DNA of 64,000 bases from Spizellomyces punctatus DAOM BR117 (taxonomy: Eukaryota; Chytridiomycota; Chytridiomycetes; Spizellomycetales; Spizellomycetaceae). The notes under the pieces were generated by a model, which saw only the letters and a program-made list of their open reading frames with translations, searched no databases and was not told the DNA's origin. Below are positions 26,257 to 37,099 of this stretch, piece by piece (the stretch's first letter is position 1; every line of letters begins with the position of its first letter). Location of the stretch: positions 186,001 through 250,000 of the forward strand of contig NW_015971549.1 of NCBI RefSeq assembly GCF_000182565.1, given 5' to 3'. A program made the translations under genes and the position numbers.

Positions 26257-27479
26257 CTACCCGTTGATAATATATCCTCCATTCGGGTGAAGCACCTAAA
26301 CAAAAAATATCAGAACAGCACAAACGGAACCTTCAAGATAACTAGAACTTCACCTGTCCAGTATAGTAACTCGCCTCTTTGGATGCCAAAAAGACATATG
26401 AGGGACCCACTTCGGCTAGTTTGGCCAAAAACATATGAGTAGGGGGAACGCAAAGAACAAAGTTAGGAGAGTGGACGTACCCGGTTGACCCACTCGCCCC
26501 AGAGGCGGAACTTTTTCTTGAAAGCTTTCAACATTATCTTCCGGTCTGAAAATCCAAAGCCCGTAAGTAAAGTGTAAAATTTCTTTCAAAAAGGGTGCGG
26601 ATTGAGATTTTTTACCTGGATGCAGGTTGAAGGGGTGTCCAAATGGGACCGGGTGCCACGGCGTTGACTCTGATGCCCTTTGGAGCGAGTTGGAGGGCAA
26701 GGGAGCGAGTAAACGATACGATGGCGCCCTAACAGAAACCTTATTATCCCCATAAACTGATAAAAATCGGAGTGCAAAAACGTACCTTTGTAGCAGAATA
26801 GTCCAACAAATGCGGGCTCCCCTTATAGGCCGTGACACTCGTAGTATTGATCACAGCACTCCCAGTACGCATGTGCTTAAGCGCCTCCCTCGTAATCCAA
26901 AACATGGAATAAATGTTTGTTTTAAAGGTTTGGTCCAGTTGGTCTGTGCTCAGTTCCGTGATGGATTCTTTCATATGTTGGACGGCGGCATTGTTGACGA
27001 GGATATCGAGGTGGCCGAATGTGTCGATAGTGGTTTGGACGAGGGAGACGCAGTCTTGCTCGCGAGAAACGTCTTTGGGCTGTTTTAAAAAAAGCATTAC
27101 ACATTTCATTGGCACATGAAGCTCATAGGCAACTACAGCAAACACGTACAATCAACAAACACTTTCTCCCAGCTTCCTCAACCGCTCTCCGCGTCACTTC
27201 CGCATCCTTTTGCTCTTTGGGTAAATAAACAACAGCAACATCCGCACCCTCCCTCGCAAACATGATGGAAACCGCACGCCCAATGCCTGAATCCCCACCG
27301 GTGACAATGGCGACCTTGTCCTTTAACTTTCCAATTCCCTTGTATTCTTCCAATCCGTCGCCCTCAAGGCCAGTATCAATGGGCCGCGGCGTCATTTCGT
27401 GTTGAAGCCCAGGTTGAGGGGCATGGGTTTGGGTTTGGGGCGGGATTTGACCTGGTTGAGGGTAAGTCGGTGTCGGCAT
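26257..27479 (-). CDS. Short-chain dehydrogenase/reductase (SDR)
   Basis: NAD(P)-dependent oxidoreductase. Six exons fit: 27150-27479, 26786-27079, 26616-26728, 26481-26545, 26354-26415 and 26257-26295 (300 residues). I choose ATG 27479 over 27569 because a TATA box at 27591-27598 places transcription start near the upstream ATG. The Rossmann motif is TGGDSGIG, the structural motif NNAA, and the catalytic Ser-Tyr-Lys set is in [10 protein letters not shown] and YSATK. The C-terminal APGPIWTPL and HPNGG motifs are typical. The Pro/Gln-rich N-terminus ([14 protein letters not shown]) matches a stress-related SDR subgroup found in bacteria and fungi (YhdG/YdaD-like). Substrate unknown. Confidence 0.92.
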
Positions 27480-27590
27480 TCTGTGGATCTTGGGAGCTGC
27501 AAAGTAGAATCGCTTGAAATTCCTCAAAAGATAAAATGTTTGTCTGTACTGTAGTCTGTAGTATGCCATTGAAGGGGAGCGAATAGGGTA

Positions 27591-27598
27591 TTTTTATA
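27591..27598 (-). promoter_or_regulatory. TATA box of SDR gene
   Basis: On minus the sequence reads ggTATAAAAAtacc, 112 bp upstream of the chosen ATG (27479) and 22 bp upstream of the alternative ATG (27569). TATA-driven starts are common for inducible, stress-type genes. The spacing argues for the shorter protein. Confidence 0.6.
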
Positions 27599-28206
27599 CC
27601 AATGGGCCTTTCAAGGTGCTGATGATGATGACGCGCAAGTGACGATCAAAACGAAATGCGTTATAATAACCAAAGTCCTCAAAGACAAAAATCCTTACAT
27701 ACAAATATCATCATGGTCCCTTTCAACCGTCTTTTTTTTTCTTACCGCCCGAACCTCCCCAAAGAGAGTTGCTTTGGTTAACGTAAAAGCCAACAAGAAC
27801 AACGAGAGGTATTCCTCTAGAATTGCCAATTGGCTAATAAGATTATCGGCTTGGCATGGTGAGGTCCGGATCAGGGTCATTGCATGCCTACAAAGTGTGC
27901 AGAGAGATGCTTCGTCACATGGATATGCGGAAAACTTCAGAAATAAGAAAGAGGCAAAGTTCTTAGGACAAACACACTTGCTGGAATCATCAATAATCCT
28001 TTTCCATCCTACAACCGAAATGACATATGGTGTCCGTAAGACAGTGCAAGCAAACATTATCAGTATATTGTAATTCGTTAGTTTGTGTCGAAAGTGCACG
28101 GAGACTGCCATTATTTTTCGCTTGATTTTCATCCCCAAATCTAATTCAATAACTTGCAATTTCACTACAACATTCACGACACCCAATAAAAGCGACTAAA
28201 TAACAT
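27599..28206. other. Intergenic, with an unexplained open frame on minus
   Basis: This lies between the SDR promoter and the 3' end of DSK2. A minus-strand frame is open from 28186 to 27695 and includes a Cys-rich stretch (KCVCPKNF, LCTLCRHAM). A donor-like GGCG|GTAAGA follows near 27745. A plus-strand frame overlaps it. No domain is recognisable and the start is unclear, so I do not call a gene. Confidence 0.4.
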
Positions 28207-29333
28207 CTATCTCATTCCCCCAGGAGGATGCGAAAACAGCCACTCTACAGCTGCTTCAACATTTCCATTTGTCAGTGTGAGAGCACGGACGTTTTCGGTT
28301 GCATCGAAAAAGCCCATTTCTTGAAGTTGACGGAGTTGGGTCGCAAATCGTTCTTCGGGGGGACGCGAATCTTGTGGTGCGAGTCCGGCAGCATTGGGGT
28401 TACCGCCCATGAGCATTTGGAGGAGAGCGGGGTTAAAGAGGGGAGCCGTAGTGGGGGTACCAGCGGTGCTGGTAGGAGTACCGGTGGGTGTACCGGCGGT
28501 AGGTTGGGGAGCAAACATGTTAAAGGGACTGGCACCTTGCTGCTGGCCCATTCCGCCCATACCGCCCATACCGCCCATGGCCGCCATCATGGGCCCCATT
28601 TGCATCATGGTGCGCATCATGTTTGGATCACTCATCATTTGCCTAAACTCTTGGCTGTTCATCATCTCGCGGACTTGAGGCGTCATCATGGATGAGAGGG
28701 CAGGGTTGGCCGCCGTGAGAGATTCGAGGATTTGCGGGTTGGACATGAGTTGGGAAATGGATTGGCTGACTGCTGGGTTGGAAAAGAGGGCACTCAACAT
28801 GGATGGATCTAAACCAGCGCCTGCGCCCTGCCCGCCACCAAATGCCGCAAATGGGTTCGCTTCGGGTGCATCTCCACCAGCTGCTCCGGCCCCAAACATT
28901 GCGGCGAGCGGGTTGAAGGGAGGGACTCCCGCTGGGGCAGAGCGGGGTGGCTCGGTTGTGCCCGATGCAGCAGGTGTTGTTCCGGAGGCGGCAGTTGACG
29001 TTCCAGAAGGTGCTGCCGTCTTTGTTGATCCGCGCACCATATGAACCCTACAACAATGTCAATTCTTTTGCTATGATGCAAACCGCCTTTGCATGTGTAA
29101 GTACACAAGAAGAGCACTTACGTATTTCCTTCAGCCATCTTGTAAGTAGTCAAGAGATCTTCATCCTTCAAGACCTTTCCTGCAAAGATGAGTCTCTGCT
29201 GCGAGACTGGAACGTTGCCCGGTCCATCAGCCTGAATCTTTTCCTTGAGGGCGAGAACAGTGGATTCTGCGTCAATCGTAATGGAGAAGGCAGATTCGTT
29301 GGCTTGTTTGATTTTTATAGTAATCTCTGGCAT
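28207..29333 (-). CDS. DSK2: Ubiquilin/DSK2-type UBL-UBA shuttle protein
   Basis: Carries ubiquitylated proteins to the proteasome. Two exons (29122-29333, 28207-29047) encode 350 residues; the ATG is at 29333, because the frame upstream begins with TTG. The N-terminal ubiquitin-like domain (ITIKIKQANESAFSITID ... RLIFAGKVLKDEDLLTTYKM) binds the proteasome. An STI1-like region has paired motifs (QLMSNPQILESLTAANPALSS, EMMNSQEFRQMMSDPNMM, key parts only). A Met/Gly-rich low-complexity stretch follows, then the UBA domain (ERFATQLRQLQEMGFFDATE ... VEAAVEWLF). Order and length match yeast Dsk2 (373 residues). The intron sits just after the UBL, as in many fungal orthologues. Confidence 0.95.
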
Positions 29334-29785
29334 GGTTTCTAATGTGATCAGCAAAATGGGAGGGTTGGGCAGTCCAAACTCTACAGCGCGCAGGGCGATC
29401 CAAGTCTCAAACGGCTAAAATGCGTCACGCTGACTAAGCATTGCTTCTGCCTGCTTCTATCAAGTCTTTTGTATTTTTCAATCATCCAGCGAGAGCATAG
29501 CGGAATGCATTGTTCCAAGGTATATCATGAAAGAAGAAGAAGAAGAAGAAGGATGTATGGAGAGGTGCACGCACAAGAGACGATAAATTGATGAGAACTG
29601 TCATCAATGGCTGTAAAATAACTGAAAGCATGCGGACAATGTTGCTTGTTGGGTATCGCCTAATTGCAGTATCATGAGGAAAGCAAAAGGCCCATGCAAG
29701 CTCCCGAGCCCACTGGAAACAGCGTCATGGCACTGCGCCAAAACTTTAACGGAGGAAATGCTGCGGCGCAGTCGAGTGACAATAA

Positions 29786-29818
<33 letters not shown>

Positions 29819-30602
29819 CGACAACGACGACGATATCGACGATATCGACGATACCAAACAGACGACTTTTGTAGCATCATTGCCATGCCATGGCAAAATG
29901 TGTTGATGAGTGTTCTATCACGTTGGGCTGAAGCGTTGTCCGAATGCATCGGACACATTTGACGTCACGACGACAAGTGGCAGTGGTGTGCAGAGGAGCG
30001 AGTGAAAGTGTGCGCACAGATTGAAAGTCATCCCTTTGCAAACACACAGCCAAGTAACGCATCGTGCTGTGTTTTTATTGCAAAGGTGCTGTGTTTTGGG
30101 GATGACCTTCTTTTTGTTTTTGTTTTTTTGTCATGGCCAAATACACTGTACTGGTAGCATGAAGAAGACCCCATCATCTTCTGCAGGTTGGGTATCGATG
30201 GGATTCAACGTGATGCATTGCCAAAAAGGCAAGCTCCAAACAAAGAAGATCATCCCCCTCCTTCCTCAATCCTCCCCCTTTCAACCTTCTCCTCCTTTTC
30301 ATTCATGCTCTCCTTTTGATTTTCTCATCGTTTTGACTCACTTTCTACGTAATCTAACTTTCCCACGCTCATAATAAACCTACGCGCAATTAAACGCGGG
30401 GTTTTTATTTTAGAACACTTTACTTTTTGTTCAAAACTCTCAACTTTTTGACATTTTAGCGTTATTGAACAAGAACCTCATACTGCCCAATATTTCTACA
30501 CAGAGTTTCTACGACGACGCAAACCCAACTCCCGCAACTGTTAAAACACACACTCCACTGACATTGACGCCCGATTTTCAACGCTTTGGATTTGCGCCCC
30601 TT
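29334..30602. other. Divergent regulatory region, DSK2/F-box, with trinucleotide repeats
   Basis: About 1.27 kb separate DSK2 (minus) and the F-box gene (plus). It holds a GAA/AGA repeat near 29530-29551 and a (GAC/AAC)n tract at 29786-29850. C/T-rich stretches lie near 30.25-30.36 kb. No gene is supported; the poly-Asp frame over the GAC tract is a repeat artefact. Confidence 0.5.
29786..29850. repeat. GAC/AAC/ATC trinucleotide microsatellite
   Basis: Imperfect triplet array: five GAC units, then alternating GACGACAAC, then GACGATATC units. It keeps triplet phase for about 65 bp although it is in non-coding DNA. Confidence 0.85.
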
Positions 30603-32560
30603 ATGGGACGCTCCCACTTGCCTCTCGAAATATGGACACGCATCTTTAGTCTCTTGGACTCTTCTTCTCCCGCTGCATTCAGTCAGGCATGCAAGGCATT
30701 CTATCACATATCAATAGATCCTCACGCACGCGCGCAGTATCTCTTGAATCGCTATGGCAAACAACTGGCTTTGTATTCGGCTTTCAAGTGGAACAGAAGA
30801 GTCTTGTCGCCAAATGTTGGAAGATTGATGAGAAAGCGAGGTGCTGGTCTCCCTAGATTCTTGGTTCAGTGGGTTGACAAGGAGGTGAGTAGAAGCAAGC
30901 AACACATTGGGGTGAAGGAGGACCTTGAGGGACGATCGCGTAGAAATGATACGCGTGGGAAAATACCTGCCCTTGGGAAAATATCGAGAGATGGCCTGAA
31001 AGGATTTTGAAAAAGATGGAAATCATCGAGGAATGCTTCTGGGGAGACGACGATCGTTCTGGTGCTGCAAAAGAAGGAGAATAAAATAGCGTTCTGTTTG
31101 GTACACATTCTAAATGACCTTGTCGTTGTCATCGTCCTTTTGATGCAGTACCACAAAGCGGATCGAGGAAAGCGAGCCGTGTCCATTCCTCTGTACGTCT
31201 TTTTCATTCAAGAGGGATTTGAAATCTATGGAAGTGAAGCAGACTTTAAAGACGACGTAAGCCAGGCATTGTGCTCTTGTCGCTTATTTTGTGTTTTGAC
31301 GGATCCCCCGCTCGGCGATAGGACGTGGCAAAGTTTGAACGATTGCTCTATAGCAGTACGACCACTTCCTCGACCGTTACTGCCACCGACGACGCCATTG
31401 CCTCTATCCGAACCCTCCTCGACGCCTATGCGTTTTGTCCCGTCAAGGGCCTCGGCTCTCCCGTGGACGAAACAGTCTTTCTGCTTTCCAAACTCGACGT
31501 GACCCTCATACCCAAACTCATTGCAAATGGTCTCGATTTAATGTCGGTCAATGACGCTGTCCTCGAACGAGTCCTCTGGCGCCAAGATCTTACGGATGTG
31601 TTCTTGCAAAAGTACCTCGACAATGGCTTTGCTTTAACACCCATGTGCATCAAGAAGGGCCTACAGACCTCTCGACCTTCCACGCTCGCCGTCCTCCAAT
31701 CTCGCGTTTCAACCGCGCTACTCACTGAATGCGCTAAAGAGGCCCTCGTGGACATGTTGGGTCCCTCGTCAGGGCGAGCCTGGAATTGGGTACCTGAAAG
31801 TGCGGAATTTCTCATATCCACATTTAACATCTCTACCGACGTTATTGCACAAGCCCTCTATACCCACCCCGACGCACCTCGCCTGCCCAACGGCGGATGC
31901 CCCGAATTCCCCGCCACACGTTCCTATATGAAATCTAACCCATGCCCCGTCTGGCGCTGGATCCTCAAATCCTACGGTCCCCATCACCCGTTCACAAAAG
32001 CCTGTTTTGACGATGCTCTCAGTCGCGCTGCAGCCGATCGAGACCTCCACGCTCTCCACGACGAGTTTCTTCAATCTGGGGTACGCTTCTACCCCCGCCA
32101 CGTTAAAATACTCGCATGCCGCCTCTTGCACCGAGACATGACTGCGAACGCCCTCCATCTGCTCCAAGTCCTCCGCGAGCAAATTACTGACGACCGCGAC
32201 GCGGGGATCCTCACTGACGCTGAACGATCCGAATGGCTACACACACTCCGCGACGAAGTCGTTGAAAACGATGAATGGGCCCACCGGATGCGTACGACTC
32301 AGTTGGAAGGCGGCGCTCGAGGCGGTGCCTACCGTATCTCCCGGCCCCCAGAAGATGCACTTCGCTTTCTTGACGAGGCACGCGAGATGGTGCTAGATTT
32401 GATCCCACCTGTTCCTCCTATCCCGCGGGTCGACTGGAATACCGTTTCTGTCCATCCTGCGCGGAGACAATCGGTCAAAACATGGGTGAAGCGCATGGGG
32501 CTGTGGTGGAAGGAGCAGTGTGAACGGGGCGTGTGGGGTGTTGTTGATCATGTAGTTTAA
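30603..32560 (+). CDS. F-box protein with long helical C-terminal region
   Basis: Probable substrate adaptor of an SCF ubiquitin ligase. Three phase-0 exons (30603-30884, 31149-31256, 31322-32560) give 542 residues, starting at the first in-frame ATG. The upstream frame (to 30465) is open but has no ATG. The N-terminal F-box reads LPLEIWTRIFSLLDSSSP with AFSQACKAFYHIS. The rest is mostly helical and not assignable to LRR, WD or Kelch repeats; it includes a run of short helices resembling ankyrin or HEAT spacing (LIPKLIANGLDLMSVNDA, FLQKYLDNGFALTPMCIKKG). The second intron-exon junctions have clean consensus sites. The substrate cannot be inferred. Confidence 0.8.
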
Positions 32561-33086
32561 CGGGACACGTCATTTTTCTCTTCTATGCATTGACCGGCCG
32601 GCCTCGTTTCGAACGTGTCCTGAAGTGTGATGAACAGTCAGAGACGTTTTTGTTCTATGAAACCATGTGTTTGTATCGGACGCTATTGTATGAGACTGGT
32701 TTTGTCTACTGTACATACTCGTTTGTATGATTTACTTTTTGTTTCTTTACCTCATGGGTTGTGTATAGCGGACCGTTTTTATGGACAGTTGTAAATGCAA
32801 GGAAAAAAAGGGGGGATAGTGTAAAAGGAATGTACAGTTGTGAAAGAGTATAGTGGTTTAATAAAGTTTTTTTTCCGTATCCTTAAGGTGAATGTATGAG
32901 GTTTGTTTATTGAGCTGAATCCGCGGATAGTGTAGAGGTGACAGAAAATGGCACTAGCTACTACACCAGGGAATAAACCAGCGACAACCGGTTCGGAAAA
33001 GCTAACTAAGCTACTACTAGGCAATTATACACGCAATACATAACGGTTGGTTCTAACCGGATAATTGCCCACCACCACACGCGGCC

Positions 33087-33379
33087 CTACTGGGCCTTTG
33101 ATCCAGAACTCTTGATGGCATTGAAGCCAGAGTCTTCGCAACATTGGGGAGACTCGCAAGCTGGAGGATGTTCAGTGACAAGGCTTGGAGACTAAAAAAA
33201 CTGCATGTCAGCGAGGTGAATGACAGAATGACATGATGCCATTGGTACATACCAACCAAGCTCAACAAATGTGGCAGCATAATAGTAGGTTTGTTATCGG
33301 ATCCGCTTGGTTGCCACTGGTTCTGATCACGGTTGCTGTCGGGCAGTCGAGGTCCTTGGCACCAGAGCAGTATTCTCAT
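33087..33379 (-). CDS. Possible small protein gene with TATA promoter
   Basis: I do not recognise a family. A good TATA box (33458-33464 on minus) lies about 80 bp before an ATG in strong context (TTCACCATGAG) at 33379, with a pyrimidine-rich leader between. The first exon encodes about 43 residues. An intron with the acceptor TTTTTTTAG near 33194 can be drawn; with a GTTGGT donor the second exon adds a Cys-containing tail (ACESPQCCEDSGF) and stops at 33087. A GTATGT donor gives a shorter end. It may be a small expressed peptide or a non-coding transcript. Confidence 0.3.
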
Positions 33380-33457
33380 GGTGAACTTGAGACTTGTTGG
33401 GCAGATGCTTTGAGTCGAGGGATAAAGAAACAAGAGGAAAGAGACAGAAGGCCCCCC

Positions 33458-33464
33458 TTTTATA
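33458..33464 (-). promoter_or_regulatory. TATA box, small minus-strand transcript
   Basis: On minus the sequence is aaggttTATAAAAgggggg, followed about 30 bp later by a C/T-rich start region and then an ATG at 33379. Confidence 0.5.
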
Positions 33465-33683
33465 AACCTTTGGCATGCGCCTCACCGCAGTTTTAAAAAA
33501 AAACATTACATGCATGCCACACCAATCTGAGCGATAGATGGGGGTTCTGATTATGCGATATGATTAACCGGATTAATCCGGATAATAATGAGTCCTAGTG
33601 CCATTTTCAATCGCCTACTCAATATGCATTTCTGAACTATCCTTCTACCTAACAAGTGCATAAAGAATATTTACCGCACTGAT

Positions 33684-34697
33684 TCACACCTCCCTACACG
33701 CCCGGGGCTTTTCCCCTTCATACGCCTCACATACACTCTTTACGAAATCCTCAACCGCATGCCCACCAGGACAATCATACCATTCACCTCCATCATGCGT
33801 ACACCGGTGTTTTCCATTCACATGAACCGTACACGATCTCCTAAACAAATGTACAATTTAATATATACTTTTGTTAACGCACATAGACGAGGGGACTTAC
33901 GAGACACCCCGCTCCTTCGCCACCTTCACATCCTTCCACGCCAATTCCCTTCCCTTGCTCTCCACACACCCCTCCAATTCCTCATACTCTACGCCAACAG
34001 CTCTCGCACACACCTCTGCACGCTCTCGATCCGGTATGGCGCGATAATCCCGATTGGTACACAATATGTAATTAAACCATATTTTTGGATCAGGGTGCAG
34101 GTGTCGTATGCAGAGTTGTTGGAGCGTGCCTTGACATTCTGATGGTCCGTGTTTACATGTTAAACCTGTTGACGACGTCGTATTGCGACTGGCAAGGTAG
34201 TGGGTCGTAAAATGGGTTATGGATGATACTTCAAGTACTAAAAAAAACTCTATTGTCAGTAGAGAATCCCCGATAAAGCAATAAACCGCACAAGACAGAA
34301 CTTACAAACATTAGCAAAGACCCCTTCACAAAACACTGCATCTAACAAAATACTATCATGAATCCTCACTAACATAGTGTTCATTGTATGTAGAGTAAAA
34401 CCTACCAGGGCACTTTGCCATAACAAACAGTTCCACATTCACCTTTTTGCCCAGCCCTTCCTCCTTCACCTCACCCAAAAACCCCCAAACCGAAAACGGG
34501 AGAACAGTATCCACAACCCTTGTTGCAGACCAATACACCATACATGCCGTTACGAATGTAACGAGGACCCAAAAATGGTTGGTGAGGAGCGAGGGAACAC
34601 GGGGGGTTGTCGTTGGGAGTGGGAGCGAGTAGGAAGTGTATGTTCCGTAGGTTTTGTATTTTTGGACCATGGGCTTGGTGGGCTTGGTGGTGGGCAT
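33684..34697 (-). CDS. GILT-like thiol reductase, membrane anchored
   Basis: Relative of gamma-interferon-inducible lysosomal thiol reductase, which reduces protein disulfides in acidic compartments. Four exons fit exactly in phase: 34406-34697, 34306-34341, 33901-34237 and 33684-33840 (273 residues). The N-terminus is cytoplasmic and basic, with a membrane segment at about 43-60 (FWVLVTFVTACMVYW). It then has the GILT start VNVELFVMAKCPDAVFCEGVF. The family signature CKHGPSECQGTLQQLC is intact, followed by WFNYILCTNRDY. The C-terminus has four more Cys. The expected active-site CxxC is a CPDAVFC (Cys-x5-Cys) here, as in some fungal and plant relatives. The gene is easily missed because no single exon is long. 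Vacuolar or secretory location is inferred. Confidence 0.87.
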
Positions 34698-35377
34698 ATT
34701 TTTACCACTTAGTGCCAGTCCAGAAAAGGTTTCTTGTTAATGTCGATGCAAAAAAGACAGTGTTTGGCGTTTATCGAGAACTCGATGGCGATATGATTAC
34801 GTAATTGCATTTGTAAATGCATTTTGGAAATGCAGACTCGCTTGCATTTCAACCATTTGTTAACATACAGAATTTTAGAGCTCGCATATTCTTTTTATCT
34901 CTTTTTCATTCCTTGAATTATCCTCTCAGAACAAGTGGAACAAAAAGTGTTTAGTTCAAACATGTAACCCTCATGCGCCAAATCTACCCTCTTCATTACA
35001 CATCTTGGATGCAGTGTCGGCAGGTGAGTCGTACCTAACCACTCTGCTTATATGGCCCAGAAAAGCGAATGCCCCAATCGTTCTGAATACCATGGCTTTT
35101 CAATGTTGGTCTGTATCGTGAGTTTGAAGAAGCATATTTATTGATTTTGGTCGGCTATAGTGTACACGATTTCGCCCGATCAACCGTCCCGGATCGAAAG
35201 GGAAAAGGTTGTACATAGCTGTATTGCTTGGGACAAACTTACTGAATCAGATTGGAGATATATTTTACAACTGTGCATAAACTGATCATATTTCCAAGAT
35301 CTTCTCGACGTCCATGTACGTCAGAGAAGCAGTAGTTGAAATGCGGACATTCGACGGGGTTCGCTTTTTCATTCGCA
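34698..35377. other. Intergenic, divergent
   Basis: Upstream DNA of the GILT-like gene (minus) and of the small hypothetical gene (plus). AT-rich; no gene or RNA recognised. Confidence 0.5.
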
Positions 35378-35665
35378 ATGTCAAATGCAACCACTCCCTC
35401 CCATTATGCTCCTCCAAAGCAGCCTCCGACGAACGATGTGGAGGGTTCCAAAGGATGTGGCTATTCACAAAGGATATGGCGGACCACTTTTTATATAGAC
35501 AGTCAAAGAACCCATGTTACTGTAAAAACTGAGTGTCGGCCTCGTCCAAGATTCGGACATTCGGCACGTGACAAATTGGATCAGCACGTCCAAAAGATCA
35601 GCACCTCCAATACCCATCTCCTTGGATGCACGCAGATCTACACAGATATTACGGGAGCCGAATAG
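35378..35665 (+). CDS. Small hypothetical protein, 95 residues
   Basis: I recognise no family. The frame starts MSNATTPSHYAPPKQPPTND and reads well as protein: a short Pro-rich disordered start, then a charged segment (IWRTTFYIDSQRTHVTVK), then a basic C-terminus with FGHSARDKLDQHVQKIS. It ends at TAG 35663-35665. The ATG context (CGCAATGT) is modest. Minus-strand frames over the same DNA also stay open in part, but they do not join in phase. It might be one exon of a longer gene, since a donor downstream is not obvious. Confidence 0.4.
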   Translation: MSNATTPSHYAPPKQPPTNDVEGSKGCGYSQRIWRTTFYIDSQRTHVTVKTECRPRPRFGHSARDKLDQHVQKISTSNTHLLGCTQIYTDITGAE

Positions 35666-37099
35666 TCAGTCTAGTTGGATAAGGCGCAGACGTGCGACTC
35701 AACTCACGCGGTGTTCCACTGCCCCGTATGTGCGTGCTGGTCGGCTTGGACTGTAATTTGGGGGGTTGTGAGTAGCTACCTCCATCTTCAGATGGAGCTG
35801 ACTGATTGTTCCCGAGGGCGTTAGAGAAAATCAAAGGGAGGGCCTCGGCGGGTGGAAGCGAGTGTGTGTGTTATGTTTTGGTCAAGATCAGACAGGTGCT
35901 TGATGACCTGTTCATCTTAGTTCCTCTAGCAAAAACATTCTGGGTATGCTCCCAATACAAGAAAATCAAATCGGTCATATTAATAATGAACAGCTATCCT
36001 GCATTGCGAAGACTCATTTATAATTCGGACCCAGCGGCAAGGTCTGTCTCGAGGTAGAGGTCCTGAAGAGCATTTTGCGGCAGGAGGTTTGTTCAGAGGG
36101 AAGGTTTTTTGCCTTGGTTCGTCATCATCGGAGTCCCATTGGATGTGCTCATGACAAAAAGGTGATTGGTCAAAGTTATGCTGCTGTTTTGTATTTTTTG
36201 CTGAATCATTTATTGGCTTTATTCGGCACTTGTATCCTTCATGGTCTTTGCTATCGGAAGAGCAGATATTATTGCCTGTGGAATTGCCTCAATACCAATA
36301 GTTGAGTGAACGGGACATGTGCGGCGTGGCGGAGTTAGGTCATCATCCACCTATAGTGGACTTTGTTAAAAACTATGTTTTGTCCAGCAAATATCTGGTT
36401 TTTAGGAACACATTGAGTGAATGGACTGTAGGTAAAAAGTCAAATGGGCATCGTCGAAATAAGCTCTTGTTGTTTTTAAGCGATTTGTGTGAATACTGTG
36501 TGTTGTTTGAGGTTTTTTTTTTATATATTCTATTCCGATCACCCGATGCACCTCTGCGATCCAATGTTTCCAAATAATGAACAATAAAACTTTAAAAATG
36601 GATGCTTTCATATCTTTCTACCCCATCTTGTAAAGTCTCCATTTCACCTTTTGATGAGGACTTCCAGTCTGTCACTTGTGTGTACGCACCTGGTCTCAAA
36701 ACTGAAATCCCAGGGTGGAAACTGCGTACCAAATAGATAAGCATACGTTCATGTTATCGAGAGAGAAATAAAAAACACATACAGAGAGAACAAAACCAGC
36801 ATTCGTTCAACATTCATATTTATCAACCCGCATGACAAGTCGCCCTCTGCGGGCCGGTCGCGATACGAAAAGGCAGAAAGGGCGGGGGTTGGTGTGTAGA
36901 TTTTGGACACCGCTCGGGCCTTATTTGTATTTTCTCAAAAATAAGGACATGATATTTCATAAGAAGACTCTAAATCGGGTTTTGAATGTTCGGAAATCGT
37001 TACATGTATATATAAAGGGGGAGTTTGTTGGATACCGGTGGAACCTGGCTTTTTAATTTGGTTGTTCTCGATCCATTTCTTGTTTTTCAATAGTGAGGC
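35666..37099. other. Regulatory region upstream of cyclin gene
   Basis: AT-rich gene-free DNA. I find only small open frames without features. A TATA box is present near the right end. Confidence 0.5.
37009..37017 (+). promoter_or_regulatory. TATA box of cyclin gene
   Basis: The sequence TATATAAAG lies 83-91 bp before the ATG at 37100, which supports transcription start near 37040 and a short leader. Confidence 0.55.

Larger units (their letters stand above)
32561..33683. other. Intergenic; holds one possible tiny gene
   Basis: AATAAA on plus at about 32858 may end the F-box transcript; AATAAA on minus lies near 32908. The only gene-like feature is the small minus-strand candidate at 33087-33379 described separately. 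Confidence 0.5.

Noticed and set aside
27695-28186. 163-codon Cys-containing minus frame
   Set aside because: It overlaps a 144-codon plus frame. The start is unclear and no family or partner exon was found, so I left it as a note on the gap.
29664-29906. Open frame with poly-Asp
   Set aside because: It is a translation of the GAC microsatellite in non-coding DNA.
35283-35840. Minus-strand frames that look like exons of a gene or pseudogene
   Set aside because: Splice phases between the pieces do not match and no start ATG is available; the plus-strand 95-codon frame explains the openness better.
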